From: an uncultured Bacteroidota bacterium
GTDB taxonomy: Bacteria; Bacteroidota; Bacteroidia; Flavobacteriales_F; PHOS-HE28
DNA length: 64,000 nucleotides
NCBI GenBank assembly: GCA_902826215.1
Contig: CADEDY010000003.1
Coordinates: 151,299 to 215,298 of the forward strand
Direction: 5' to 3'
Shown here: positions 26,637 to 35,109 of the stretch, piece after piece
Numbering within the stretch: position 1 is the first letter of the stretch
How the letters are laid out: each line of letters starts with the position of its first letter
The notes under the pieces: generated by a model
Seen by the model: the letters and a program-made list of their open reading frames with translations, nothing else
Database searches by the model: none
What the model was told of the DNA's origin: nothing
Made by a program: the position numbers and the translations under genes

Positions 26637-29372
26637 CTATTGCACCACTAGTCGATGATGATGTACCCGGTCGCCTTCGCGCAGCAGCAGCAGGTAATGA
26701 CCACTTGGCAGATCGCTAGCCACAGGCAGTTGGGTGGAGCCAGCAGACAAACTGGCACGAACAACGCTTCGTCCGCTGGCATCGAACACTTCCAGATCCG
26801 AGCGCTCCGTCACAGGTTCAGAAATGAAGATCGGGTTGCCGGCCATTGACGGATTGGGAAATACCGTGCGAGAGGTCATCGGCTCCTCGATGTCCGCTAC
26901 ATCGGTCGTCAATCCGCAGAGTCCGCCTGTTTCTTTGGCGAGTACTGTGGAGGCGAACGCTTCGATCGTGATCGAACCGGAATGCAATTCACCGCTTACA
27001 TCCCGCCAGCAGCCGGTCAGCGGAACGTCCACGGCCGCATTGGTGGGATTGGAGAGCAGGACATGGCGCGTGTGTGGGTCGATCGTTTGCACGATCACTT
27101 TGTACAGCTCCACATTGTCCATCCAGTAGGTGCTCTCCGCGAAGTTGTTGGCAAAGATCATCAGAGCTGGTTCGGACAAGTTGCTCTGGAAGATCACGGT
27201 CATGTCCCTGCGCTGACTATCGAAGGGGATCATTCGACTGTTGATGGAGTAGGGCGTGCCAGATTGGGAGCCGGCTTTGAAGTCCGCGCGCAATGTCCCG
27301 TGCGCGTTGCTCTGTAGACTGAATTTCATCTCGTACCAGCTGCCGCTTTCCACATTTATGGTGTTCGCCGTGCGGAGATAGAACTCGGGTGAGCCACTAT
27401 TCGCCCCGTACACGACCTTGAGCGCACCGTTGTCAAGAACGTTCGTCTGGTGGGTGATCTGTCCTTCATTGGGCCATCCGGACCATCCGGACGTATTGTA
27501 ATCGAACGTGCCGTTGCTCACCAGATTCGCCGTGGTGCGTTGGGTCACTTCTTGTGCGCTCTGGCGGAAGGGGCTACGGGTGCTGCCCGCCTCTTCGTTC
27601 CGCTCAGCTTGCCAGCGCTCCAAGGTGTAGAATTTCACGGAGGCTGCCGCGGAGTTGATGACACGGATGCTCAACTCGTTGTAAGGGTTGAAATAGCGGT
27701 TGTTGCTGAACGTGCCGAAGTCGACCAGGTTGACCCCGTGCGTGTGGTACTGCTGAACACATCGTTGGGCTTCGGTGAGGCAGTAGAGCGTGTTGCCCGA
27801 GTAGACGTCATTGAAACTCGCCATGAAGTAGGGTGGAGTCGCCCCGGGGCCATTGACGTTGGATTGATCGGTGATGTTCAACTGGATATCGTTATCGTAG
27901 AGCACGTTATCGCGAACCTGAATGCCGCTGGAGACCATGGTATGGTCCACGTGGATACCGGCACTGCTGCAGTTCGAAACGGTGTTACGGCGAACGATGA
28001 TGTTCTGGATCACCGAATTGCCGAAGTAGATCCCATGGCCGAGTTGCTCGTTGATGGTGAAGTCCGCTGCGACGCTTTCCAAATTGCCACCCACGTTGGA
28101 GATATGGTTGTCCTGGATGGTAGCACCCGTGGCGCTATCCCAGTAGATGCCTCCACCATCGTTCACTGTCAACAACACATCGCTGATCACGTTCTTCTCC
28201 ACAAGTGGACTTCCGCCCAAGAAGAGGCCACTGTTCCCCGTTCGGCTGATATGATTGTTCCGCACCACGTTCGAGGCGCCCGAAACATGCAGGCCATAGT
28301 AACCCCAGAAGCTCTCGCCTAAGCCAGGGATCAAAGCGATGTCTTCGATGGTGTTGTTCGATACCGTGCTATTATCGTCACTGATCGTCATGCTGGTGGC
28401 ATAGGTGTGCCTCAGCGTGTTGTTGGTGAAGGTTCCATTGCTTCCGAAGCTGCGCACACCATAGTAGCACCATTCGAATGTGCATCCGGTCACACTCATG
28501 TTCGCACCGCTGTTGATGTATACACCAGCGTTCTGCTGGTTGCGGAATGCGATGTCCTGCACGGTGATGTGGTGCTTCTGCCACGCCATCTCAACGCCGT
28601 ATTGGTGGACCGATGCCAACACCTGCCCGCTGTTCGGGTCGGCATTGGCGGGTGCCCAGAAGTAAAGAACGCCTGTGGTGGCATCATGGTACCACTCGCC
28701 GGGGCTGTCGAGCTCGCTCAACTTATTGCACATGAAGAACCCCCACTGGTGGTTGCCGGGGTTGTAATGGATCGCAGGGAAAGCAAGCGTGCTGTTCGCG
28801 AAACTGCTCACTTCGGCGTTCTCGTAGCACCAATTCGTACTGCGCAGTACCATGCGTGCGCCGTTCCAGTATCCATTGGCCTGGGTCAGTGAAGCGCTGT
28901 TCACCTGCGTAGTGGATGCTGTGTTCACGCGGAGCCAACCTGAATTCGGGTAACGCGCCAAGGTCATCAACGCGCCATTGAAGCGGACGTATTTGATACC
29001 CTGAGCCACGTTAGCCCGCCAGATATTGCCTTGGTGCACCGTCCATCCGGTCACCGTGGTTGCGCCGGAGATCTCTGGAAGAGAGCCTGTTCCGTACGCC
29101 CCGAGAACGATAGGGGCGGCTGCCGAACCGGACACGTTCATCGTCAATTGTCCGGCGTAGGATCCCCCGCGTTGGAAGAGCACCTGATCGCCCGGTTGCA
29201 ATGCATTCGCGGCTTGTTGGACCCGAGCGATGCTGCGCCACGCCGTGGTCTGGCTTGTGCCATTGTTCGTGTCGTTGCCGGTAGGCGCCACATAATAAGT
29301 GGTAGCGAAGGTGCCAGAACAGGCCAAGGAGATCGAGGTCAAGGCGGAAATGGAGCGGATCGATAGGCGCAT
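26637..29372 (-). CDS. right-handed beta-helix protein with type IX sorting domain
   Basis: Secreted protein of 911 residues. After a signal peptide comes YYVAPTGNDTNNGTS, the usual start of pectate-lyase-like beta-helix proteins. Coils of N-rich repeats with NNT and NHIS motifs span about 230-500. A carbohydrate-binding-like region lies near 620-740. The C-terminal T9SS type A domain starts at FPNPSMAGNP and ends in a basic, hydrophobic strand. A polysaccharide lyase or surface-binding role is plausible given the location between polysaccharide gene blocks, but no catalytic residues can be assigned. It is transcribed against its neighbours. Confidence 0.85.
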   Translation of the reverse strand: MRLSIRSISALTSISLACSGTFATTYYVAPTGNDTNNGTSQTTAWRSIARVQQAANALQPGDQVLFQRGGSYAGQLTMNVSGSAAAPIVLGAYGTGSLPEISGATTVTGWTVHQGNIWRANVAQGIKYVRFNGALMTLARYPNSGWLRVNTASTTQVNSASLTQANGYWNGARMVLRSTNWCYENAEVSSFANSTLAFPAIHYNPGNHQWGFFMCNKLSELDSPGEWYHDATTGVLYFWAPANADPNSGQVLASVHQYGVEMAWQKHHITVQDIAFRNQQNAGVYINSGANMSVTGCTFEWCYYGVRSFGSNGTFTNNTLRHTYATSMTISDDNSTVSNNTIEDIALIPGLGESFWGYYGLHVSGASNVVRNNHISRTGNSGLFLGGSPLVEKNVISDVLLTVNDGGGIYWDSATGATIQDNHISNVGGNLESVAADFTINEQLGHGIYFGNSVIQNIIVRRNTVSNCSSAGIHVDHTMVSSGIQVRDNVLYDNDIQLNITDQSNVNGPGATPPYFMASFNDVYSGNTLYCLTEAQRCVQQYHTHGVNLVDFGTFSNNRYFNPYNELSIRVINSAAASVKFYTLERWQAERNEEAGSTRSPFRQSAQEVTQRTTANLVSNGTFDYNTSGWSGWPNEGQITHQTNVLDNGALKVVYGANSGSPEFYLRTANTINVESGSWYEMKFSLQSNAHGTLRADFKAGSQSGTPYSINSRMIPFDSQRRDMTVIFQSNLSEPALMIFANNFAESTYWMDNVELYKVIVQTIDPHTRHVLLSNPTNAAVDVPLTGCWRDVSGELHSGSITIEAFASTVLAKETGGLCGLTTDVADIEEPMTSRTVFPNPSMAGNPIFISEPVTERSDLEVFDASGRSVVRASLSAGSTQLPVASDLPSGHYLLLLREGDRVHHHRLVVQ

Positions 29373-29514
29373 CAGGAGTGTTTCTGGGTTCGTTCAACCC
29401 CACCTTACGCGGCCTTGTTGCAGTATCTCGACGAAGGATGGCTGGGCTACGATGAACCGCATTTGGGCCCTTACAAGGGGTTGCACGCTGTGTTGTTGAT
29501 AGCACGCGTATGCA

Positions 29515-30669
29515 ATGGCCTGCCAGAGCCGGAGAGCCCGGTACTTTTGGCCAGTGACGCATCGCAAGCACCGCATACTGGTCGTCGGTCAGACTCCGCC
29601 ACCCCATCACGGCCAGGCCATCATGATCGCAAAGCTGCTCGAGATGCAGTCCGATCAGCTACAGCTTTTCCATGTGCGCATGGCCTTCTCAGAGGATATC
29701 GGGCAGGTAGGCAAGTTCGCTTTCGGAAAGGTTTGGGTTTTGTTCACCACGATTCTCCGGATTTGGTGGAACCGGCTGCGACACGGAACCACCGTACTGT
29801 ACTATCCCCCAAGTGGTCCGAACAAGGTGCCGGTGCTGCGGGATATCATCCTTCTTAACGCGACCAGATGGCTCTTTGCCCGAACCGTGTTCCATTTTCA
29901 CGCAGGAGGGGTTTCGGCTTTCGAAACGAACCTGCCGGGTTGGTTGAAAGGGCCGTTCCACTGGGCTTATGACAAGCCAGCGTTGGCCATTCGAACGGCG
30001 CCCCAGAACCCGGATGACGGTGCCCTGTTCGGCGCTTTGCGCGATGTGGTAGTGCCTAACGGGGTGGATGACATGCGAGGTACGGTGGTCGAGAGGAGCG
30101 CTTCGACCGGAGAACCTATCACCATTCTCTTCACCGGCCTATTGGTTCCTGGGAAGGGGGTCTCTGATGTCCTAGAGGCGTTTCGGTTGATACTCGAACA
30201 AGGGCTGGATGCCCGATTGGAACTGATGGGCAAGTGGAACGACGATGCGTACCGGGTGGAATGTGAAGCTTTTGTAGCTAAGCACTTGCTCAAGGACAAG
30301 GTCGAATTCCTCGGGGTGCTCAGCGGGACGGAGAAATTCGAACGCTTCGCGGCCTGCGACATCTTCTGTTTCCCGTCCTATTACAGCGCTGAGACCTTCG
30401 GCTTGGTCCTGCTGGAGGCCATGCAGTTCGCCAAGCCGGTGGTCAGCACCCACTGGCGTGGGATCCCGTCGGTGGTGGCCGATGGTAAGAGCGGCTACCT
30501 CGTTCCCATACAGCAGCCTGCCGAGGTTGCAGCTCGTTTGGTTCAGCTTGGGAGCGATCCAGAACTGCGTCAGCAAATGGGTCAGGAGGGCAGACGCATC
30601 TTTGAGCGCGATTTCACGTTGAAGGCGTTCCACCGATCCATGGAACGCGAGTTCCTGAGCCTGTATTGA
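29515..30669 (+). CDS. glycosyltransferase family 4 protein
   Basis: GT-B fold transferase of 384 residues. The N-terminal domain has VVGQTPPPHHGQA near residue 22. The C-terminal domain has ILFTGLLVPGKGVSDVLEAF and the donor-binding EX7E-type motif SAETFGLVLLEAMQFAKPVV near 300. It likely extends the lipid-linked repeat unit. The ATG at 29515 is used; a GTG at 29554 would give a start MTHRKHRILVVGQ closer to the first strand and is a serious alternative. The 142 bp upstream separate it from the divergent beta-helix gene. Confidence 0.88.
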   Translation: MACQSRRARYFWPVTHRKHRILVVGQTPPPHHGQAIMIAKLLEMQSDQLQLFHVRMAFSEDIGQVGKFAFGKVWVLFTTILRIWWNRLRHGTTVLYYPPSGPNKVPVLRDIILLNATRWLFARTVFHFHAGGVSAFETNLPGWLKGPFHWAYDKPALAIRTAPQNPDDGALFGALRDVVVPNGVDDMRGTVVERSASTGEPITILFTGLLVPGKGVSDVLEAFRLILEQGLDARLELMGKWNDDAYRVECEAFVAKHLLKDKVEFLGVLSGTEKFERFAACDIFCFPSYYSAETFGLVLLEAMQFAKPVVSTHWRGIPSVVADGKSGYLVPIQQPAEVAARLVQLGSDPELRQQMGQEGRRIFERDFTLKAFHRSMEREFLSLY

Positions 30670-30704
30670 CAAAGACCGATCTACGCCAAAGCCACGCGCA
30701 TCCG

Positions 30705-31478
30705 ATGACGGAGCAATTGCTCGTGCTTCCTAAACTACCTGTGCTGACCACGCACATCAGCGTTGGTTCGTTCGAGGAGCACGTTGACGCCATCGTTGCC
30801 TATGGAGCGGCGAAGCATTCGTCATACGTGTGTTGCGTGAATGCGCATATGACCGTTGAAGCGCGTGAGCCATTCTTCAAAAAAGTAGTGGACCATGCCG
30901 ATATGGCCACCGCGGATGGCGTCCCTGTTCTGCGTGTCATGCAACTTTTTCACAAGGTGGCGCAGGAGCGTGTAGCGGGGAATGATCTCCTTCCTGCTGT
31001 GTTCACGAAAGCCGCTGCTGCAGGTGTCTTCGTTTATCTGTTCGGGTCTTCCCCCGAAGTTCAGCAACTCATCATTGATCGAGCGAGCAAGGAGATCCCT
31101 CAACTGAGGATCACTGGTGCTTGGAGCCCGCCTTTCGCGCCTTTGGAACAAATGGATTTCGCGGCGGACGCAGAGCGGATCAATGCCAGTGGAGCCGGGA
31201 TCGTCATGGTGGCTCTAGGTTGTCCTAAACAAGAGAAGTGGATGGCGACCATGAAGGGAAAGGTGGACGGCATCATGCTCGGGGTGGGTGGGGCGTTCCT
31301 TCTTTATGCCGGCATCGACAAACGCGCGCCCAAGTGGATGCGCGACCTATCGCTGGAATGGGTCTATCGTCTGTGGCTGGAGCCGCGCAGGCTCTGGCGC
31401 CGTTATGTGGTGACCAATAGCCTCTTCATCGTCCTATTCATGAAAGCCTTGTTCCAACGGACCTTTGGGAAGCCTTGA
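30705..31478 (+). CDS. WecG/TagA/CpsF family glycosyltransferase
   Basis: GT26-type enzyme of 257 residues from the ATG at 30705. It shows the family motifs CCVNAHMTVEA, ADGVPVLR, FLFGSS-like VYLFGSS, and the C-terminal GVGGAFLLYAG followed by KRAPKWM and LEWVYRLWLEPRRLWRRY. Members transfer the second sugar (for example ManNAcA or ManNAc) onto a lipid-linked primer. Presence of wecB in block 3 fits a ManNAc-type donor. A TTG at 30666 overlapping the GT4 stop would add 13 residues. Confidence 0.92.
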   Translation: MTEQLLVLPKLPVLTTHISVGSFEEHVDAIVAYGAAKHSSYVCCVNAHMTVEAREPFFKKVVDHADMATADGVPVLRVMQLFHKVAQERVAGNDLLPAVFTKAAAAGVFVYLFGSSPEVQQLIIDRASKEIPQLRITGAWSPPFAPLEQMDFAADAERINASGAGIVMVALGCPKQEKWMATMKGKVDGIMLGVGGAFLLYAGIDKRAPKWMRDLSLEWVYRLWLEPRRLWRRYVVTNSLFIVLFMKALFQRTFGKP

Positions 31479-31534
31479 GGGCTTCGGAAATGACACTGGG
31501 CTGAGAGGGGAAGGTGGGTTCAAAAGGTGCCTGA

Positions 31535-31598
31535 GTTCGACGAATTGACAATAAAGTTCGACCAATTTGACAATCACCCGACGAACGAACTACATTTG
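31535..31598 (+). promoter_or_regulatory. promoter with paired direct repeats upstream of the sugar-phosphate transferase
   Basis: A TTG at 31567-31569, 21-bp spacer and TACATTTG at 31591-31598 form a Bacteroidota promoter. Two near-identical direct repeats, GTTCGACGAATTGACAAT at 31535 and GTTCGACCAATTTGACAAT at 31556, start 21 bp apart, two helical turns. The second covers the -33 TTG, so a dimeric regulator could bind there. Confidence 0.65.
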
Positions 31599-31636
31599 AC
31601 GCACTCCGAACCTGAACAGCCTTGGCAACCTCACAC

Positions 31637-32779
31637 ATGGAAAAGACATTAGGTCCCAACGATCAGTTGGCCGGTCGCTCCGCTGTTGGTGCCGAACTGA
31701 CCGCCGAACTCTCTACCTTGCTCCGCTCTGGGCGAACATCACTACAACACGTGCAAACAGGATTGACCAAGGTATTGGCGCTGGAACCGTTGACCACGGT
31801 GAAGGACTTGGTCATTGTAGGTGATGGTCCTGCTGCGGAGGAGATCTTCCAATACTGCGAGGACCAGACCGTGCGCGGGTATCGGTTCCGTGGGATCTTC
31901 AATGATTCTCCGATCGACGGGCTGCTTGGCCAGCGTCGTGTAGGCGATGTGGAGGCCGCCAAGTCCTTCGCTATCCAGAACCGGATCGATATCCTGTATT
32001 GTGCTTTGCCCGGTACACGTCGCGCCGAGATCACCGAGCTCATGGAGTTCTGTGAGCGCAACACCATCCGGTTCCGGGTTATCCCAAGTGCCGAGAGCTT
32101 CATACCGGTCGTGAAGACCTCTGAGCTGGAGTTCCACGGTGCTGTCCCAGTAAGTAAACTGCGTAAAGAACCCTTGGACAGTTCCTTCGCTCGTGGGGCG
32201 AAACGGGCCTTCGATGTTGTGTTCTCGCTGGGGGTCATCCTCTTCATCTTCACGTGGTTGTTCCCTATTCTTGGCCTTCTTGTGAAGCTGAGCAGCCGGG
32301 GACCGGTCTTCTTCAAGCAAATGCGCTTGGGCAAGGACAACAAGGAATTCGTTTGCTGGAAGTTCCGAAGCATGCGCATGAACGTTGAGGCCGACTCCAA
32401 GCAAGCCACGAAGAACGATCCGCGCGTAACGGCTGTGGGCCGATTCCTGCGCAAGAGCAACTTGGATGAGATGCCCCAGTTCATCAATGTCCTTTTCGGG
32501 CACATGAGCATCGTGGGACCTCGTCCACATCCGTTGCGCCTGAACGATCAGTACCGCGACATCATCGACAAGTACATGGTCCGCCACTTCGTCCGCCCTG
32601 GGATCACGGGTTGGGCGCAGGTGAACGGTTTCCGTGGTGAAACACGTACGCCAGAACTTATGGAGCGCCGTGTGGAACTGGACGTGTGGTATCTGGAGAA
32701 CTGGTCCTTCGTGCTGGATCTGAAGATCGTGGTAAAGACCGTGACGAACATGTTCAGCAAGGACGAGAACGCCTACTGA
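31637..32779 (+). CDS. polyprenyl glycosylphosphotransferase initiating repeat-unit synthesis
   Basis: Transfers a sugar-1-phosphate to undecaprenyl phosphate, the first membrane step of repeat-unit assembly. From the ATG at 31637 the protein has 380 residues. A CoA_binding_3-like domain (about 45-165) is followed by one membrane segment and the catalytic bacterial sugar transferase domain. That domain has KLSSRGPVFFKQMRLG, WKFRSMR, DEMPQFINVLFGHMS and VGPRPH. The four N-terminal membrane helices of WcaJ-type enzymes are absent, so the form is shortened. An in-frame TTG at 31622 is possible. It has its own promoter and terminator. Confidence 0.9.
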   Translation: MEKTLGPNDQLAGRSAVGAELTAELSTLLRSGRTSLQHVQTGLTKVLALEPLTTVKDLVIVGDGPAAEEIFQYCEDQTVRGYRFRGIFNDSPIDGLLGQRRVGDVEAAKSFAIQNRIDILYCALPGTRRAEITELMEFCERNTIRFRVIPSAESFIPVVKTSELEFHGAVPVSKLRKEPLDSSFARGAKRAFDVVFSLGVILFIFTWLFPILGLLVKLSSRGPVFFKQMRLGKDNKEFVCWKFRSMRMNVEADSKQATKNDPRVTAVGRFLRKSNLDEMPQFINVLFGHMSIVGPRPHPLRLNDQYRDIIDKYMVRHFVRPGITGWAQVNGFRGETRTPELMERRVELDVWYLENWSFVLDLKIVVKTVTNMFSKDENAY

Positions 32780-32799
32780 GTTCAGAAGTATATCGAACG

Positions 32800-32826
32800 A
32801 GGCCTCGGACCACCGGGGCCTTTTTC
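32800..32826 (+). terminator. rho-independent terminator after sugar transferase
   Basis: Stem AGGCCTCGG (32800-32808) with CCGGGGCCT (32813-32821), one G-T pair, loop ACCA, then a T run. Confidence 0.92.
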
Positions 32827-32840
32827 TTGTCCACGTGTTC

Positions 32841-32868
32841 TTGTTGAACGAAGATCCTGCTATATTTG
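32841..32868 (+). promoter_or_regulatory. Bacteroidota-type promoter for rpsT
   Basis: TTG at 32841-32843, 17-bp spacer, TATATTTG at 32861-32868, followed by a leader of about 60 nt before the rpsT ATG. Confidence 0.82.
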
Positions 32869-32934
32869 CGCCCCCTTAGGCCCCCAAAAACTCAATTGGA
32901 TCGGAGGCCCGACCGGTAAAGGCATCAGAACGAT

Positions 32935-33189
32935 ATGGCCAATCACAAGTCATCCCTGAAGCGCGTCCGCCAGACCGAGACACGCAACGAACGCAACCGT
33001 TACCAGAGCAAGACCGCTCGCAACGCCGTTCGCAAACTGCGCACCTTGACGGACAAGAAGGAAGCTGAAAAGCTCCTGCCAGAGGTGAATTCCATGTTGG
33101 ACAAGTTGGCCAAGAAGAACCTGATCCACAAGAACAAGGCGGCTAACCTGAAGTCTTCGGTCAAGCTCCACATCAACGCAATGAAGTAA
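32935..33189 (+). CDS. rpsT: 30S ribosomal protein S20
   Basis: Small basic protein of 84 residues that binds 16S rRNA. The N-terminus [20 protein letters not shown], the helical middle and the C-terminal LHINAMK match bS20. It has its own promoter and a terminator immediately downstream, as expected for an individually regulated ribosomal protein gene. Confidence 0.97.
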   Translation: MANHKSSLKRVRQTETRNERNRYQSKTARNAVRKLRTLTDKKEAEKLLPEVNSMLDKLAKKNLIHKNKAANLKSSVKLHINAMK

Positions 33190-33212
33190 GCTCTTCACGA
33201 GCACTATCTTGG

Positions 33213-33243
33213 CAGGTCCTCCGAACGGGGACCTGTTCTTTTT
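33213..33243 (+). terminator. rho-independent terminator after rpsT
   Basis: Stem CAGGTCC (33213-33219) with GGACCTG (33229-33235), 9-base loop, then TTCTTTTT. It ends only 8 bp before the radC start, so radC needs read-through or a promoter within this gap. Confidence 0.85.
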
Positions 33244-33250
33244 CCCACCC

Positions 33251-33955
33251 ATGGGTGCCGAAACCAACGTCAAACTGAACATTCCGGAGTGGTCCAAGGA
33301 GGACCGGCCGCGTGAGCGATTGTTGGCGCGTGGGCCGAAAGCCATGAGCGATGTTGAACTGGTGGCGATCCTGATCCGAAGTGGCACCCCAACGGAAAGT
33401 GCTGTGGAGCTTGCCCGGACCATCCTGAAACAGGCCGATAACGACCTGCACAAACTGGCCGCAATGGGCCATACAGCGCTGATGCGTATTCATGGTGTTG
33501 GTGAGGCCAAGGCCATGAGCATCATCGCGGCTTTGGAGTTGGGGCAGCGCAGGCGTGATCTTACTGTGGCCGATCGCCCTTTGATCACCAGCAGCCGAAC
33601 AGCCTTCGAATTGCTACAGCCTGTCGTGGGCGACCTATCGCACGAGGAGTTCTGGCTTTTGTTACTGGATCGCGGAAATCGGTTGTTGGAGCGCATCCAA
33701 GTAAGCCTAGGTGGGATGCACGGCACTGTGGCGGATCCGAAGCTCATTTTCGGCAAGGCTTTGGACCGGAAAGCCAGTTCGATCATTCTGTGCCACAACC
33801 ATCCAAGTGGTCAACTGCGACCCAGTTCCGAAGACATCGCCTTGACCAAGAAGTTGGTGGAAGGAGGGGCCTTTCTCGATATCGCGGTCCAGGACCACCT
33901 TATCGTGACCTCGACGGGTTATTACAGCTTTGCCGACAACGGCCAGTTGCGTTGA
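33251..33955 (+). CDS. radC: RadC family JAB/MPN domain protein
   Basis: A 234-residue protein with an N-terminal helix-hairpin-helix-like region (RPRERLLARG, MSDVELVAILIRSG, IHGVGEAKA) and a C-terminal MPN+ metalloprotease-like domain. The HNHPSG motif, an upstream Glu and a downstream Asp form the JAMM site. Despite the gene name, a DNA repair role is not established. The ATG at 33251 is chosen because it precedes the conserved domain; upstream frame lies in the rpsT terminator. wecB follows after 2 bp. Confidence 0.93.
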   Translation: MGAETNVKLNIPEWSKEDRPRERLLARGPKAMSDVELVAILIRSGTPTESAVELARTILKQADNDLHKLAAMGHTALMRIHGVGEAKAMSIIAALELGQRRRDLTVADRPLITSSRTAFELLQPVVGDLSHEEFWLLLLDRGNRLLERIQVSLGGMHGTVADPKLIFGKALDRKASSIILCHNHPSGQLRPSSEDIALTKKLVEGGAFLDIAVQDHLIVTSTGYYSFADNGQLR

Positions 33956-33957
33956 TC

Positions 33958-35109
33958 ATGGCGGCGCCACTACGGATACTCACGGTCATCGGAGCACGGC
34001 CTCAGATCATCAAGTCTGCGGCGTTGAGCCGTGCGCTGAACGGCCCGTTCAAAGGGCGGATCGAAGAATCCTTGTTGCACACCGGACAGCATTACGATGC
34101 CAACATGAGCCAAGTCTTCTTCGATGAACTTGGACTTCCCCCGGCGGCAATGAATTTGAACATCGGCAGTGGAAGTGCCGGTGCCACGACTGGGCGTATG
34201 ATCGAAGGGATCGAAGCCGTTCTTTTGCGCAAGGAGCACGATGTGCTGGTCATATACGGAGACACCAACAGCACGTTGGCCGGTGCGATCGCCGCATCCA
34301 AGGTCCAGGTTCCGGTCGTCCACATCGAAGCTGGTTTGCGGTCCTTCAACAAGTCCATGCCCGAAGAGGTGAATCGCGTCATGGCTGATCATTGCAGTAC
34401 GTGGCTTTTCTGTCCCACGGAAACCGCCGTTGTGAATTTGGAGCGTGAAGGATTCAAGCGCGAAGCCCAAGGCCATCCAACGGCTGATCAGCCGCATGTG
34501 ATGAATTGCGGGGATGTGATGTATGACAATACGCTCCATTTCTCCAGTTTGCATGATGGAGTTGACTTATTCGCCCGATCGGGATTGGAGAAGGAGGCCT
34601 ATGCGTTGGTCACTGTGCATCGACAACAGAATGCAGATGACCCGAAGCGATTAGCGACCATCTTCAACGGACTTATAGAGGCGCATCGTAGGCATGCACT
34701 TCCGCTGGTGGTGCCGATACATCCCCGGACGAGAAAGATGATGGACTCCTTCTTGGATCCGCTGTTGCTGCGAACATTGGATCAGACCAAGGGTATCCAC
34801 CTCATCCCTCCTGTCGGTTTCTTGGATATGCTCGCTCTGGAGCGCCACGCTCGATTGATCATCACGGATAGCGGTGGCGTGCAGAAGGAAGCTTTCTTCA
34901 TGCAAAAACCCTGCGTGATCCTGCGGGCGGAAACGGAATGGGTCGAATTGGTCCAACATGGACAAAGCACCCTGGTGGATGCTGACCCGGAACGATTCCA
35001 ACACGCCCTTGATCGGTATTTGAAGGACAGTGCGCCGGAGTGTCCGCCGCTCTTCGGAGATGGGCGCGCCGCTGAACGTATCTGTGAACAATTGCTCGCA
35101 CACCGGTGA
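33958..35109 (+). CDS. wecB: UDP-N-acetylglucosamine 2-epimerase, non-hydrolysing
   Basis: Interconverts UDP-GlcNAc and UDP-ManNAc, supplying ManNAc-type donors for surface polysaccharide. The 383-residue protein starts APLRILTVIGARPQIIKSA and contains the conserved HTGQHYD, GDTNSTLAGA, HIEAGLRS, VTVHRQQNAD and TDSGGVQKEA motifs. The start is the ATG at 33958. It overlaps the next gene by 4 bp (GTGA) and opens block 3. Confidence 0.96.
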   Translation: MAAPLRILTVIGARPQIIKSAALSRALNGPFKGRIEESLLHTGQHYDANMSQVFFDELGLPPAAMNLNIGSGSAGATTGRMIEGIEAVLLRKEHDVLVIYGDTNSTLAGAIAASKVQVPVVHIEAGLRSFNKSMPEEVNRVMADHCSTWLFCPTETAVVNLEREGFKREAQGHPTADQPHVMNCGDVMYDNTLHFSSLHDGVDLFARSGLEKEAYALVTVHRQQNADDPKRLATIFNGLIEAHRRHALPLVVPIHPRTRKMMDSFLDPLLLRTLDQTKGIHLIPPVGFLDMLALERHARLIITDSGGVQKEAFFMQKPCVILRAETEWVELVQHGQSTLVDADPERFQHALDRYLKDSAPECPPLFGDGRAAERICEQLLAHR

